Below are positions 1 to 9,508 of a DNA stretch of 64,000 nucleotides, piece by piece. The number at the start of each line of letters is the position of its first letter. Within the stretch, counting starts at the first letter, position 1. The notes under the pieces were generated by a model. That model ran no database searches, was not told the DNA's origin, and saw only the letters and a program-made list of their open reading frames with translations. The translations under genes were made by a program, and so were the position numbers. The stretch comes from JACKEQ01 sp041389565 (lineage in GTDB: Bacteria; Myxococcota_A; UBA796; GCA-2862545): the NCBI GenBank assembly GCA_041389565.1, contig JAWKRP010000031.1, positions 38,821-102,820 on the forward strand. The letters run 5' to 3'.

Positions 1-1
1 G

Positions 2-1129
2 TGCGACGACGTGCTGTTCACGGCTCCCGAGCCTCCGCCTCCCGTCGGGGGCGACGGGTACTGCGCCGTGCGCGACCTGTTCGCGGCCGATTGCTACACG
101 TGCCACGCGGCGGCGGTCCGGCTGGGCGACCTGGATCTCGAGACCGACCCCGCGGCGGCCCTCGTGAACGTCACGTCCGCGGCGTACGGCGTGCCGCTCG
201 TCGTGCCGGGCGACAGTGCCGGCTCCCTCCTGGTCCAGAAGATCACGAACACCCAGGGCGATCTCGGCACCGACATGCCGCCGGCGTCGGGCGGGCTCTC
301 CACCGAGCGGGCCGGGATCGTGAAGGCGTGGATCGACGCGGGCGCGACCACCGACTGCACCGACGTTCCGGTGGTCGAGCGCTACCATCCGGAAGGCTAC
401 CAGGACCCAGCGAACCACGGTCCCGAAGCGAAGCTCCAGACCGAGCGGTGCGTCGACTGCCACGGCCTCGACCTGCTCGGCGGCACCGCACTCGCGTGCG
501 TCACGTGCCACGGGGCCGGCTGGGACACCGACTGCTCGTTCTGCCACGGGTCCGACCCCACGGGGGTGCCCCCGCGCGACATCGACGACGAGTTCGACCC
601 CGCGCTGTCGAGCTTTCCGCCGCATCGCGCACACACGACGCCGGGCATCGGTCCCGGCTTCGACTGCGTCGAGTGCCACCTGAAGCCCACCTCGGCCCTG
701 TCCGACTCGCACGTGTTCCTCGGCGATCCGACGCCGGGGGTCGCGGAGGTGCGGTTCTTCTACGGGCGCGCACCGGCAGCGACGTACGACGGGCTCGGGT
801 GCAGCAACGTGTACTGCCACGGAGATGGCCGCCAGAACGGAGCGATCCTGAAGTCCGACGGCCCGCGCGACTGCGGCTCGTGCCACGCCGGTCCCGCCAC
901 CCTCGCGGGTCTGTCCCAGCCCCACCTCTTCCACGCGGCGCCCAACCGCCCGTGCGCCACGTGCCACGGCGCCACGGTCGACGACACCGACACCATCGTC
1001 GCGGGCACCACCACCCACGTGAACACGGTGATCGACGTCGACCTGCCGCCCGAGGTGGCCTTCACGAACGGCACCTGCACGGGCACCTGCCACGGTCAGC
1101 CCCACACCGACACCCCGTGGGCGCCGTAG
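2..1129 (+). CDS. multiheme cytochrome c, partial (5' end outside window)
   Basis: The frame is already open at base 2, so the start and any signal peptide lie upstream. The visible 375 residues hold nine heme-type motifs: seven CxxCH (CYTCH, CVDCH, CVTCH, CSFCH, CVECH, CGSCH, CATCH), one CX4CH (CSNVYCH) and one CX3CH (CTGTCH). CX4CH sites of this kind are known from Geobacter-type multiheme proteins. The first about 110 residues resemble a planctomycete-type mono-heme domain (CYTCH, later an MPP motif, then a WIDAGA helix). The rest is a string of hemes spaced 15-70 residues apart. It is probably exported and acts in periplasmic or surface electron transfer; no catalytic domain is visible. 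It ends 3 bp before the convergent dehydrogenase gene. Confidence 0.85.
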   Translation, partial: CDDVLFTAPEPPPPVGGDGYCAVRDLFAADCYTCHAAAVRLGDLDLETDPAAALVNVTSAAYGVPLVVPGDSAGSLLVQKITNTQGDLGTDMPPASGGLSTERAGIVKAWIDAGATTDCTDVPVVERYHPEGYQDPANHGPEAKLQTERCVDCHGLDLLGGTALACVTCHGAGWDTDCSFCHGSDPTGVPPRDIDDEFDPALSSFPPHRAHTTPGIGPGFDCVECHLKPTSALSDSHVFLGDPTPGVAEVRFFYGRAPAATYDGLGCSNVYCHGDGRQNGAILKSDGPRDCGSCHAGPATLAGLSQPHLFHAAPNRPCATCHGATVDDTDTIVAGTTTHVNTVIDVDLPPEVAFTNGTCTGTCHGQPHTDTPWAP

Positions 1130-1132
1130 GCG

Positions 1133-2077
1133 CTACGGCACCAGCAGCACCTTGACGGCGGAACGCGCCGCCTCTAGCGCGTCCACCCCGTCTTCGAGCG
1201 CGAACCGGGCCGACACCAGCGGGGTGGGATCGACGAGGCCCCGCTCCAGCAGGCGCAGCGCCGGGGCGAACGGGCCACACCGGCTCCCCACGACGGTGAT
1301 CTCGTCGAGGACCCACGGGATCGGCGTGACCGCTTCGGGCGCGTGGACCGTCGTCTTCAGGACCAGGGTGCCGCGGGGACGGACCAGGCGGGTGGCGAGC
1401 GCCAGCCCATCGGCCGATCCGGTGCAGTCGACCACGAGGTCGGCGCCCGCGACGTCGTCCGCGCTGTCGGGCCCCCCGCGCTCGATGCCTGCGGGGAGCA
1501 GGCCCAGACGGGCCGGATTCCTCGACACGGCCGCGACACGCGCGCCCGTGAGGGCCAGCACGCGGCACACGAGCTGCCCGAGCCGACCCACCCCCAGCAC
1601 CACGGCCCTCGTGCGCGGGGTGACGTGGACCTGCTCGAGGATCTGGAGCGCCGCTGCCAGGGGCTCGACGAACACGGCGGCCTCGTCGGACACGCCGTCG
1701 GGCACGACATGGAGGTTGCCGACCGGGAGCTGGAACGACTCCGAGAACGCGCCGTCGCGACCGTCGATCCCGAGCACCGTGCGGGACGGGCAGTGGGTCG
1801 GGCGCCCGGCGCGGCACGTCGGGCACGCGCCGCACGAACAGTTGATGTCCCCCACCACGCGCGCGCCCACGAGCGATGGGTCGGGCGCGGTGAGCACCCG
1901 GCCCACCCACTCGTGGCCGAGCACGCCCTCGAACCCCATGTAGCCCTTGCAGAGCTCGAGGTCGGTCGCGCAGATGCCGCCGACGGACAGGGCGATCTCG
2001 GCCTCTCCCCCGCGCTCGACGGGCACGTGGGAGGGCTCGAACCGGGGGCCGCTCGCGGACAGCTTCAAGGCACGCAC
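1133..2077 (-). CDS. zinc-dependent medium-chain alcohol dehydrogenase
   Basis: A 314-residue MDR-family NAD(P)-dependent dehydrogenase. Visible features: catalytic-zinc ligands Cys36 and His55-Glu56 (GHE), a structural-zinc set Cys82/85/88/96 (CxxCxxC then C), the EPLAAALQ motif typical of this family, and a Rossmann GVGRLG at about 162-167. It likely oxidises a secondary alcohol or sugar alcohol; the substrate cannot be read from sequence. I chose the GTG at 2077 because GGAGG lies 4 bases upstream and the protein then begins at the usual MDR N-terminus; a longer reading frame upstream has no family match. It overlaps the end of the preceding gene by 13 bp, so the two are probably translationally coupled. 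Confidence 0.88.
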   Translation of the reverse strand: MRALKLSASGPRFEPSHVPVERGGEAEIALSVGGICATDLELCKGYMGFEGVLGHEWVGRVLTAPDPSLVGARVVGDINCSCGACPTCRAGRPTHCPSRTVLGIDGRDGAFSESFQLPVGNLHVVPDGVSDEAAVFVEPLAAALQILEQVHVTPRTRAVVLGVGRLGQLVCRVLALTGARVAAVSRNPARLGLLPAGIERGGPDSADDVAGADLVVDCTGSADGLALATRLVRPRGTLVLKTTVHAPEAVTPIPWVLDEITVVGSRCGPFAPALRLLERGLVDPTPLVSARFALEDGVDALEAARSAVKVLLVP

Positions 2078-2913
2078 TCGACCTCCGTTGCGACGAACGC
2101 CGCACCACACCCCGTGCAGCGGGCCTCCTGCACCCAGGCGATGGCCATCGACCCGGAGAGTGCACCGTCGCCGAGGATGCGGGCCAGATCGGTGATCACG
2201 ATGTCGTCGACGGGACCCGTCGCGAGGCCAAGGAGCGCGAGCGCGCGGAGGGCGTCCCGCCACGGAGCATCGGGCTCGAGCTCCAGCGCCGCCGCGCCGA
2301 TCTGCACCAGGGCGTCGTCGTCCATTCCGAGCCCGCGATGGGCCAGCAGGAAGGGCATCGCGATGGGGCCCGCGGGCGCGGGATCGCCCAGGGGCGCGCA
2401 GACCTCTTGGAGGAGCGACCAGCCATTCGGCGCGCCCCGCAGGGCCCTCCGGAACCACTCCGCCTCGGGCAGCGCGGCGACCTCGGGCCAGTCCGCGAGC
2501 GCGTCGACGCCGGCCAGACGCGGACAGCGACGCTCCAGCTCACCTGCGGGGGGAGCGCCCACATCGGGCGGATCGGGCATCCAGGGCCAGGGGGTGACGC
2601 GCGAGTGGTCGAGGTCGGCAAGCAGGTCGGGATCCCGCAGGACGACATGCGCCCGTGCGACCCCACACCCGAGGAGGAACGCGGCGAGATGTCGCGCGCC
2701 CTCGGGCCCGGCCCAGGCCACGGCCGCCGCGTGGACCAGCGGCGAGGAACAGTCCCGCACGAAGTCCGCACGCTGCGCCTCGACGAACGCCCGGTCTGCG
2801 GGCTGCAGCCCGGCATGCCACGTCTCGACAGCCATTCGCCAGCTCGCGGGGGCGACCTCGAGAGCTTCATCGACGGCCAGGAACAGGTCGTGGGGGGTGT
2901 GGGGACCGAGCAC
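2065..2913 (-). CDS. hypothetical protein upstream of the dehydrogenase
   Basis: A 282-residue soluble protein that I do not recognise. It is rich in Ala, Leu, Trp and acidic residues and probably mostly helical. No signal peptide or membrane segment is visible. Near the C-terminus it has CTGCGAAF followed by a further Cys (CxxC plus C), which could bind a metal. The GTG start at 2913 has GGAGG 4 bases upstream. It shares an operon with the zinc dehydrogenase through a 13-bp overlap, and starts 68 bp from the divergent kinase-FGE gene. Its function is unknown; a role linked to the dehydrogenase is inferred from position only. Confidence 0.7.
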   Translation of the reverse strand: MLGPHTPHDLFLAVDEALEVAPASWRMAVETWHAGLQPADRAFVEAQRADFVRDCSSPLVHAAAVAWAGPEGARHLAAFLLGCGVARAHVVLRDPDLLADLDHSRVTPWPWMPDPPDVGAPPAGELERRCPRLAGVDALADWPEVAALPEAEWFRRALRGAPNGWSLLQEVCAPLGDPAPAGPIAMPFLLAHRGLGMDDDALVQIGAAALELEPDAPWRDALRALALLGLATGPVDDIVITDLARILGDGALSGSMAIAWVQEARCTGCGAAFVATEVECVP

Positions 2914-2969
2914 GGCACCTCCGCTCGAGACCGGGAAGGCCAGGGTACCCGCCGCGACGTGCGCCGCGC

Positions 2970-2975
2970 TATACG
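2970..2975 (+). promoter_or_regulatory. -10-like TATACG placing the TSS at the GTG start
   Basis: TATACG lies at -12 to -7 relative to the GTG at 2982, and no Shine-Dalgarno is visible. This is the geometry of a leaderless transcript. No clear -35 is seen. The call is inference from spacing; similar arrangements precede 35935 and 49662. Confidence 0.35.
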
Positions 2976-2981
2976 CGCTCC

Positions 2982-5458
2982 GTGGGAACCCGAGAGCTCG
3001 AGCACCTGATCACCCGGTTCGCCGTGCCTCCCGAAGCCGCGGCCGCGCTGCGCGCCTGGTACGCGGGCGACGCGCTGGTGGGGGGTGCGGAGTCCGACTC
3101 CGACGACTCCGATGGGCCCCTGCTGCCCGAGCGCTACGCCTATGTCGGCCTGATCGGCATGGGAGGGATGGGCGAGGTGCACCGCGTGAAGGACCTCGTG
3201 CTCGCGCGCACGGTGGCGATGAAGATCCTGCGCCAGGAGCTCGCGGGCAAGCCCCGGATCCTGGCGCGGTTCGAGGACGAGGCCATCGCGACGGCCCAGC
3301 TCGAGCACCCCGGCATCGTGCCGGTCTACGACTTCGGCCTGCTGCCCGATGGCCGCACGTTCTTCACGATGCAGGAGATCAAGGGCGACACGCTCACCGC
3401 GCTGGCCTACCCCGTGCACACCCGCACGTTCCGGGAGCGGCGGTGGGCGCGGTCGAACGCGGGGTGGACGCTCACCCGCCTGCTCGACGTGTTCCGCACC
3501 TGCTGCCAGGCGGTGGCGCACGCGCACGCCCGCGGGGTGCTGCACCGCGACCTGAAGCCCGACAACCTGATGATCGGCACGCTCGGCGAGGTGCTCGTGG
3601 TCGACTGGGGGCTCGCGAAGGTCGGCAGCGGTCCGGAGCCCCAGCTCGAGTCGGTGACGCTGAAGCGGTCGGGCCACAGCCACCCCACGCGCATCGGCAC
3701 CGTCGCCGGAACCCCCGCGTACATGGCGCCGGAGCAGGCGCATGGCCGGGTCGACCAGCTCGCGCCGCCTTCCGACGTGTACGCGCTCGGGTCGATCCTG
3801 TACTTCCTGCTCGCGGGCCGCCCTCCCTACGAAGGAGACGCGCAGACGGCCCTGTCCGCGGTCCGCAGCGGTCCTCCGGAGCCTCTGGCCCCGCTCGCAC
3901 CGGTGTCCGACGAGCTGCTCGAGATCTGCGAGCGGGCCATGGCGCGCGAGCCCGCCGACCGGTACCCCGACGCCGCGGCGCTCGCGGAGGCCCTGCTGGC
4001 GTACGAGGACGGCGCGGCCCGGCGCACGAAGGCGCTCGCGCTGGTGCAGGCCGCGACCGACGTGCTGCCCGAGCTGTGGTCCCTCCGCCAGCAGGCGTCC
4101 GCCGAGGAGGAACGGGCCCGGCAGCTCGCTGCCGAGGTGAAGGGCTGGCAGCCGCCCTCCGACAAGCAGGCCCTGTGGGACACCGAGGATCGTGCGTCCG
4201 CGCTCCACGCCGACGCCGAGCTGGCCGAGTACCGCACCGTCCAGCTGCTGCGGGGCGCGCTCACGCACGAGCCCGAGATGCCCGAAGCGCACGCGGTGCT
4301 CGCCGATCTGTACCGCCAGCGCCACGAGGAGGCGGAGCTGCACCGCAACGCGTCCGCGGCGCGCCGGTACGCGCTCCTCCTCGCCGACCACGACCGGAGC
4401 GGCCTCCACTCCGACTACCTCCGCGGCGACGGCTTCCTGACGCTCCACACGGACGTTCCGGCGACCGTGCGGTGCTCCCGGTACGTCGAGCGGGGTCGGA
4501 GGCTCGTCGAAGAGCCCGTGGGCGAGCTGGGGATCACGCCGCTCGACCGCGTCCCGCTGGAGCGCGGCAGCTACCTGCTCGAGCTGACGGCGCCGGGGCG
4601 CCATCCGGTGCGGTACCCGGTCCTCATCGAGCGTCTCACACACTGGGACGGCATCCCACCCGGCGCGGATTCGCCCGCAGAGGTGCGGCTGCCCGCCGTC
4701 CACAGCGTCACCACCAGCGAGGTCGTGGTGCCCGCCGGGTGGTTCTGGGCCGGTGGGGACTCCCGAGCCGGCCACCTGTCGTCCCCCCTCGAGCGCGTGT
4801 GGGTCGAGGGTTTCTCGATCCGGCGCCATCCGGTCACCAACGCGGAATACCCCGCCTTCCTCAACAGCCTCGTGGAATCGGGTCGCGCGCGGAGGCCAAG
4901 CGCTGGGCCCTGCGCCACCGGGGCGAGTCAGGTGCGCCGATCTACGGGCGCGACTCCAGCGGACGCTTCTGCCTGGTCCCCGACTCCGACGGCGACGTGT
5001 GGGAGGCCGACTGGCCCGTGCTCCTCGTGTCGTGGGAGGCGGCGACGGCCTATGCGGACTGGGTCGCCCAGAAGAACGGCGAGCCCTGGCGTCTGCCCAC
5101 TGAGCTCGAGTGGGAGAAGGCAGCTCGCGGGGTCGACCGTCGGGGCGTACCCTGGGGCGAGCATTTGGAGCCGACGTGGGCGGCCGTGCGCGACGGAACC
5201 AGTGGAAGACCCCTCCCCGCCCCTGTCGATGCGCATCCCATCGACGAGAGCCCCTACGGGGTGCGGGGAACAGCGGGCAACGTGGCCGATTGGTGCGCGG
5301 ACGAGCTCCCCGGGCGAGAGCGCGCGTATCGCGGCGGAGCCTGGTCGTTCCCCTCGAGCTTCTGCTCCCTCGCCATGCGCCGCACCACCACCCTGCAGAC
5401 CCGCACCGAGACGATCGGTGTACGCATCGCCCGTACACTTCCTGGTCGGACCGATTGA
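2982..5458 (+). CDS. Ser/Thr protein kinase with C-terminal FGE/SUMF1 domain, apparent frameshift
   Basis: The N-terminal kinase domain (about residues 50-350) has GMGGMGEV, Lys81, HRDLKPDN (HRD 188-190), DWG 208-210 in place of DFG, and GTPAYMAPEQ, so it should be active. A helical region follows (about 350-480, TPR-like). From about residue 578 there is a formylglycine-generating-enzyme (SUMF1) type domain, with PAGWFWAGG, the RHPVTNAEY motif and, later, GTAGNVADWC and YRGGAWS. This kinase-FGE fusion resembles the Pkn1-type architecture. The frame changes between about 4880 and 4895: the first part reads in one frame to LNSLVESG and continues in another as RAEAKRWAL, as if one base were missing in a GC-alternating run. 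It is either a true mutation or a sequencing error. The GTG start lacks an SD but has a -10-like box suited to leaderless initiation. Confidence 0.8.
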
Positions 5459-5507
5459 CGATCCCCGGACGGGAGGCGAAGGTACGGCAGGGCACACCGG
5501 AGTCGAC

Positions 5508-6002
5508 ATGCGCGCGCTCATCCTGGTCTCGGCCGTTCTCGCGGCTCTCACGGCGTGTGGTGGAGACACCGATCTCGTCGGTGACGACGTGGGCATCCTG
5601 CGCGACGACCAGGGGTTCTCGCTCGACGAGAGCGCCCCTTCCGAGCCCGACGTGGGTGGCATGCCCTCCGCGGAGTTCGGCGCGGGCTTCCAGGGGGTGT
5701 TCGCGGGCTGGTGCCTCGGCCCGGAAGACGCCGTGAGCGACCCGCCGATGCAGGCGATGGGCGGAGCGGGCTGGATCGCGGTCCACCACGAGGGCGTGGC
5801 GTCGGGGATCGACCCCGCGTGGCACATCCACGGCGAGATCGACTACGACACGAGCACCATCGCGATGACGTACGAGGAGACCCAGGCGGGCTCCACCGAG
5901 ACGTGTCTGTGGGCGATGGAGTACACGATCTACGGCGTGCCGCCGGGCGAGTGGACCCTCACGGCCCGCTACGACACGGCGACGGCGACCGTCACGCCAT
6001 AG
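5508..6002 (+). CDS. small lipoprotein, hypothetical
   Basis: A 164-residue protein with a short signal peptide and lipobox (LTAC, Cys17), so probably membrane-anchored. The mature part is acidic at first, then has a compact beta-rich region with two Cys residues (WCLG and ETCLW) that could form a disulfide. There is no recognised domain. GGAG lies 5 bases before the ATG. It follows the kinase-FGE gene by 49 bp and may be cotranscribed; TACACT at about 5432-5437 could also be its own -10. It overlaps the convergent kinase gene end by 11 bp. Confidence 0.7.
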   Translation: MRALILVSAVLAALTACGGDTDLVGDDVGILRDDQGFSLDESAPSEPDVGGMPSAEFGAGFQGVFAGWCLGPEDAVSDPPMQAMGGAGWIAVHHEGVASGIDPAWHIHGEIDYDTSTIAMTYEETQAGSTETCLWAMEYTIYGVPPGEWTLTARYDTATATVTP

Positions 6003-9000
6003 CGAGCCGCGCTTCCTGCTGTGCCCGCACGATGCGGGCCCGGGCGACCACGCGCGGATGCGTGCTCTTCTCCTCGGCGATGGCGGCGAGGCGCGCGATG
6101 TCGGGGTCGGCCACCCCCGTCTTCTCGAGGAACGCGATCAGGCCGTCGTAGTGGAGGTCGAACGCATCGGCGTCTCCGAGGGCCGCACAGCACGCGATGA
6201 GCACGGACCGCGCGTACGCGACGTACACCGCGCGACGGCCGGGCAGCAGCAGCTGGCGCAGCAACGACTCCATCATGGCGCGGGTCTCGGCGTACTGGCC
6301 GCGCAACACGCCCACCACGCCGAGGTTCAGCGTGGGGACCACCGAGTTGGCGTCGTGGAAGGCCTCGTACCGCTCGATGGACTCACGGTAGTGCAGGTCT
6401 GCCGCGTCGAGGTCTCCGCGGTAGCGCGCGACCTCGCCCTCGAGCATGGCGATGTGGGCGAGCATGCCGTGCTGACCGACCCGCTCCGCCCGCCACCGGG
6501 CCTCCTCGGCGAGCTGGATGGCCTCGTCGAGGCGGTTCTGCTTCTGCGCGAGCTGGGCGAGGGAGAGCCACGGAGACGCCGCGTACACCCAGGCTCTGGG
6601 CTCGCTGTCGAACACCTGGAGGCAGGAGCGGAAGGCGGCTTCGGCGGCCTCGAACTCCCCGAGGAACTCGAAGGCGGTGCCCATCTTGCTGCGGCAGAAG
6701 GCAGCGGACTCGGGACGACCGGCCGTCTCGAGCACGGTCTCCGCCCGCTCGAGGAACTCGAGGGCGTCGGTGTAGTCGCCGAGATCCATCGCGGTGTTGC
6801 CGGCCTCGCGCAGCGCCCAGCCGAGCACGGCCTTCCAGTCGTGCTTCTCGGCGGCCCGCTCCGCGCGCGCGGCCTGGCGGTCGGCCTCCTCGCGGTTCCC
6901 CTGCAGCCGCTGGAACCACGCCTGGTTGAGCCAGAGGTGGCCCCACCGCTCGTCTTCGGGCGGCGCGGGCAGCGACTCCAGCACGCTCTTCAGCATGTCG
7001 AGCAGTCGTGGGCTCCGCATGTCGCCCTGGGAGAGGCGCGCTTCGATGGCGAGCAGCAGCGGACCGGTGGCCTCGTCGAGACGCCGGGCCGCGATCAGGT
7101 GCGTGGCGAGCTGCTCCGGATCGCCGCCGCGCTGGAGCAGGAGCGTGGCGCAGAGGTCGTTGTACACGACCTCCCGGGGCGTGCCGCGGATGCGGTCGAG
7201 CAGCGCCGCACGCAGTCCGCCGTGCGCGAACCGCAGGTGCTCGACCCGGCTGTCGGCGCGCAGGAGGTGTGACCGCATCAAGGTGCCGACGAGCCCGGGC
7301 CGCAGGCGGATCTCGCCGAGCCTGCAGGCGTCGCGCCACACGCGGGTCTCGAGGTCGGTGCCGATGACGCCCGCCAGCTCGAGGGCATTGCGGTCCTGCT
7401 CTCCGAGCTCGGACATCAGGCGGTCGATGCGGCCCCGCCAGACGCCCAGCAGACCGTCGGGGAGGGCGTCGGGGATGCCGCCCCGCAGGCGGAACCCCTT
7501 GGAGCCGAGCTCCAGACGGCCCGATTCCACCCACTCGTTGACGAGTTGCACGGCGAATGCCGGGTTTCCGGCGGTGCGTCGCTCGACCTCCTCGGCGAGC
7601 CGACCCTCGAGACCGAGCATGCGCCGGACGAGCGCACGGTGGTCGGCCGGCTCGAGCGGGCCGATCTCGAGGGGCGTCACGTCGCCGTGCGCGACCAGGG
7701 CGTCGATGCGCGAGAGCTCGTCGGGACGGTCGGTGAGGTCTTCGTCGCGCACGGTGGCGACGAAGAGCACGGGCAGATCGTCGGGCTCGCGGAGGATCCA
7801 CTGCGCGAGCTGCAGCCCTTCGGCCGCGTAGTGGGCATCGTCGAGCCACACGATGAGCGGACGGCTGGCGGTGACGTGCTGGAGCGCGCGACGCAGGAGG
7901 GCGAGGCGCTCGCGGGGCTCGGGCACCCGGTCTCCGGGGCCGGACGGACCGAGCAACCACGCCAGCAGGAGGTCTCCCGGCCCCCCACCGGCGGCCCGTG
8001 CATCCCCCGTGAAGCCCAGCATGCGACGGACGCGATCCGCGGCATCCCCGCGCTCGAGCCCGTCGACCCGGAGCTCCCGGCGGATCATGGCCGCGAGACC
8101 GTGCTCGGCGTCGGGCACGGCGGTGTGCCGGCCGCGCCACGTCAGCGCTTCGCCCCGCTCGTGCGCCCGCCGGCTGAGCCAGCGCGCGAGCCGGCTCTTC
8201 CCGACGCCTGCAGCCCCTCTCAGCACGACGGCCTGGGCGCGTCCGCGGCGCTTCACCCGGACGAGCGCCTGCCACAGGGCTTCGCGGGCCGCCTCCCGGT
8301 CGACCATCGGCAGCGGGCGCAGCCCCCACAGACCGAGGCCCGCGGAGCGCAGGCCCATGTCGAGCACGACGCTGCTCTCGGGCCCGACGTAGGACGTGGT
8401 GGCCTGCTCGGTGCGGACGGCGACCTCGGTGGGTGCATCCTCCGTGGACGCGGCCTTCCCGGCGGCTCCGCTGCCGACCACGGGCTCTCCGAGGGCTTCG
8501 AGGCGCTGGAGCACGTCGGCGACGAGCGCGGGCCGGCGGGTGTGGTCCTTCTCGAGCATCGCGCGCGCGATGTCCTCGACCCCGTCGGGCACGTCGATGT
8601 TGGGCCGGAAGTCGGGCAGCTTGCTGAACAGGTGCGCCCGGTAGAGCTGCACGGACTTCTGCTGCATGAACGGGTACTGGCCCGTGCACAGGCGCCACAG
8701 GAAGATGCCGGACTGGTAGAGGTCGGTCCACGGGCCCTGGTCGCGCCAGTTCGCCTCGATCTGCTCGGGCGCCATGAAGCGCGGCGTGCCGACCGACTGC
8801 TCGTCCATCCAGCCGGGCCGCTCGAGGTCGTGCCCGATGCCGAAGTCGGAGAGCACGACCCGCGCGTCGGCCACGGAGTCCGGCGTGGTGACCAGGCTGC
8901 TCCGCGCGCCCGCCAGCAGGAGGTTCCCGGGCTTGATGTCGCGGTGCACGATGCCCGCGGCGTGGGCGTGGGCCAGCGCGCCGAGCAGGCCCCGCATGAC

Positions 9001-9351
9001 GTGCAGCACCTCCGACCAGTTGCGCGGCATGTTCCCGTCGTCGGCCACCGAGCCGCCGCGCGCGAGCTCCATGGCGAGCCACGGCATGCCCTCGACGAGC
9101 TGGCCTCCGGAAGCACGCGCCTCGGGTGCCGTGACGATGCCGGTGTCGAAGATGTGCACGACGTTCGGGTGCGCGAGCTCGGCGATCCGGCGGACCTCTC
9201 CGAGGAACGCCTCCCGCCACGTGTCGTCGGGCGGGTGGAGGTCGAACTTCACGGCCGCCGCGACCCCGCTCGCAGCATGGGAGCCGCGCCAGATCTCGCC
9301 CATGCCGCCGGCACCGATTCGCTGGTCGAGCTCGAAGGCTCCGACGCGCAT
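5992..9351 (-). CDS. Ser/Thr kinase - STAND-like ATPase - TPR signalling protein
   Basis: A 1119-residue protein in three blocks. Residues 8-285: kinase with GAGGMGEI, Lys35, HRDIKPGN (136-143), DFG 169-171 and GTPRFMAPEQ, all canonical. Residues about 340-700: AAA/STAND-type ATPase with Walker A GAAGVGKS (379-386), Walker B LIVWLDD (499-505), and a later RTAGNPAFAVQL helix typical of AAA-ATPase/LuxR-type STAND proteins. Residues about 750-1119: a TPR array ending in MESLLRQLLLPG-type helices. This is the multi-domain layout described for plant-like and myxobacterial STPK-ATPases; it would couple a sensed signal to phosphorylation. The start at 9351 is supported by GGAGGG 4 bases upstream. 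It is clearly paralogous to the protein at 42242-45649. It is divergent from ccmF with 157 bp between starts. Confidence 0.9.
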   Translation of the reverse strand: MRVGAFELDQRIGAGGMGEIWRGSHAASGVAAAVKFDLHPPDDTWREAFLGEVRRIAELAHPNVVHIFDTGIVTAPEARASGGQLVEGMPWLAMELARGGSVADDGNMPRNWSEVLHVMRGLLGALAHAHAAGIVHRDIKPGNLLLAGARSSLVTTPDSVADARVVLSDFGIGHDLERPGWMDEQSVGTPRFMAPEQIEANWRDQGPWTDLYQSGIFLWRLCTGQYPFMQQKSVQLYRAHLFSKLPDFRPNIDVPDGVEDIARAMLEKDHTRRPALVADVLQRLEALGEPVVGSGAAGKAASTEDAPTEVAVRTEQATTSYVGPESSVVLDMGLRSAGLGLWGLRPLPMVDREAAREALWQALVRVKRRGRAQAVVLRGAAGVGKSRLARWLSRRAHERGEALTWRGRHTAVPDAEHGLAAMIRRELRVDGLERGDAADRVRRMLGFTGDARAAGGGPGDLLLAWLLGPSGPGDRVPEPRERLALLRRALQHVTASRPLIVWLDDAHYAAEGLQLAQWILREPDDLPVLFVATVRDEDLTDRPDELSRIDALVAHGDVTPLEIGPLEPADHRALVRRMLGLEGRLAEEVERRTAGNPAFAVQLVNEWVESGRLELGSKGFRLRGGIPDALPDGLLGVWRGRIDRLMSELGEQDRNALELAGVIGTDLETRVWRDACRLGEIRLRPGLVGTLMRSHLLRADSRVEHLRFAHGGLRAALLDRIRGTPREVVYNDLCATLLLQRGGDPEQLATHLIAARRLDEATGPLLLAIEARLSQGDMRSPRLLDMLKSVLESLPAPPEDERWGHLWLNQAWFQRLQGNREEADRQAARAERAAEKHDWKAVLGWALREAGNTAMDLGDYTDALEFLERAETVLETAGRPESAAFCRSKMGTAFEFLGEFEAAEAAFRSCLQVFDSEPRAWVYAASPWLSLAQLAQKQNRLDEAIQLAEEARWRAERVGQHGMLAHIAMLEGEVARYRGDLDAADLHYRESIERYEAFHDANSVVPTLNLGVVGVLRGQYAETRAMMESLLRQLLLPGRRAVYVAYARSVLIACCAALGDADAFDLHYDGLIAFLEKTGVADPDIARLAAIAEEKSTHPRVVARARIVRAQQEARLAMA

Positions 9352-9508
9352 GCACCCTCCGCAGGGACCGTATCCCGCGAGGCCCGTGCGGGGTCCCCGC
9401 AAGGCCGTCAGAGACGCTGTACTCCGGTGAACGTTCGAGACAATCGGAGGGCTTGCGGGACCGAGCAATCTGGTAGGTTAGGCACCTTGCTCGATATTGG
9501 AGCCCTGG

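Noticed and set aside
2196..5831. 1211-residue minus-strand open frame under the kinase-FGE gene
   Set aside because: It covers two real genes on the other strand or in other frames, is Arg/His-rich and has no domain. It is a GC-bias shadow.
9428..9440. GAACGTTC palindrome as a LexA box before ccmF
   Set aside because: The spacing does not match a known LexA site (no central gap), and neither neighbour is a repair gene.
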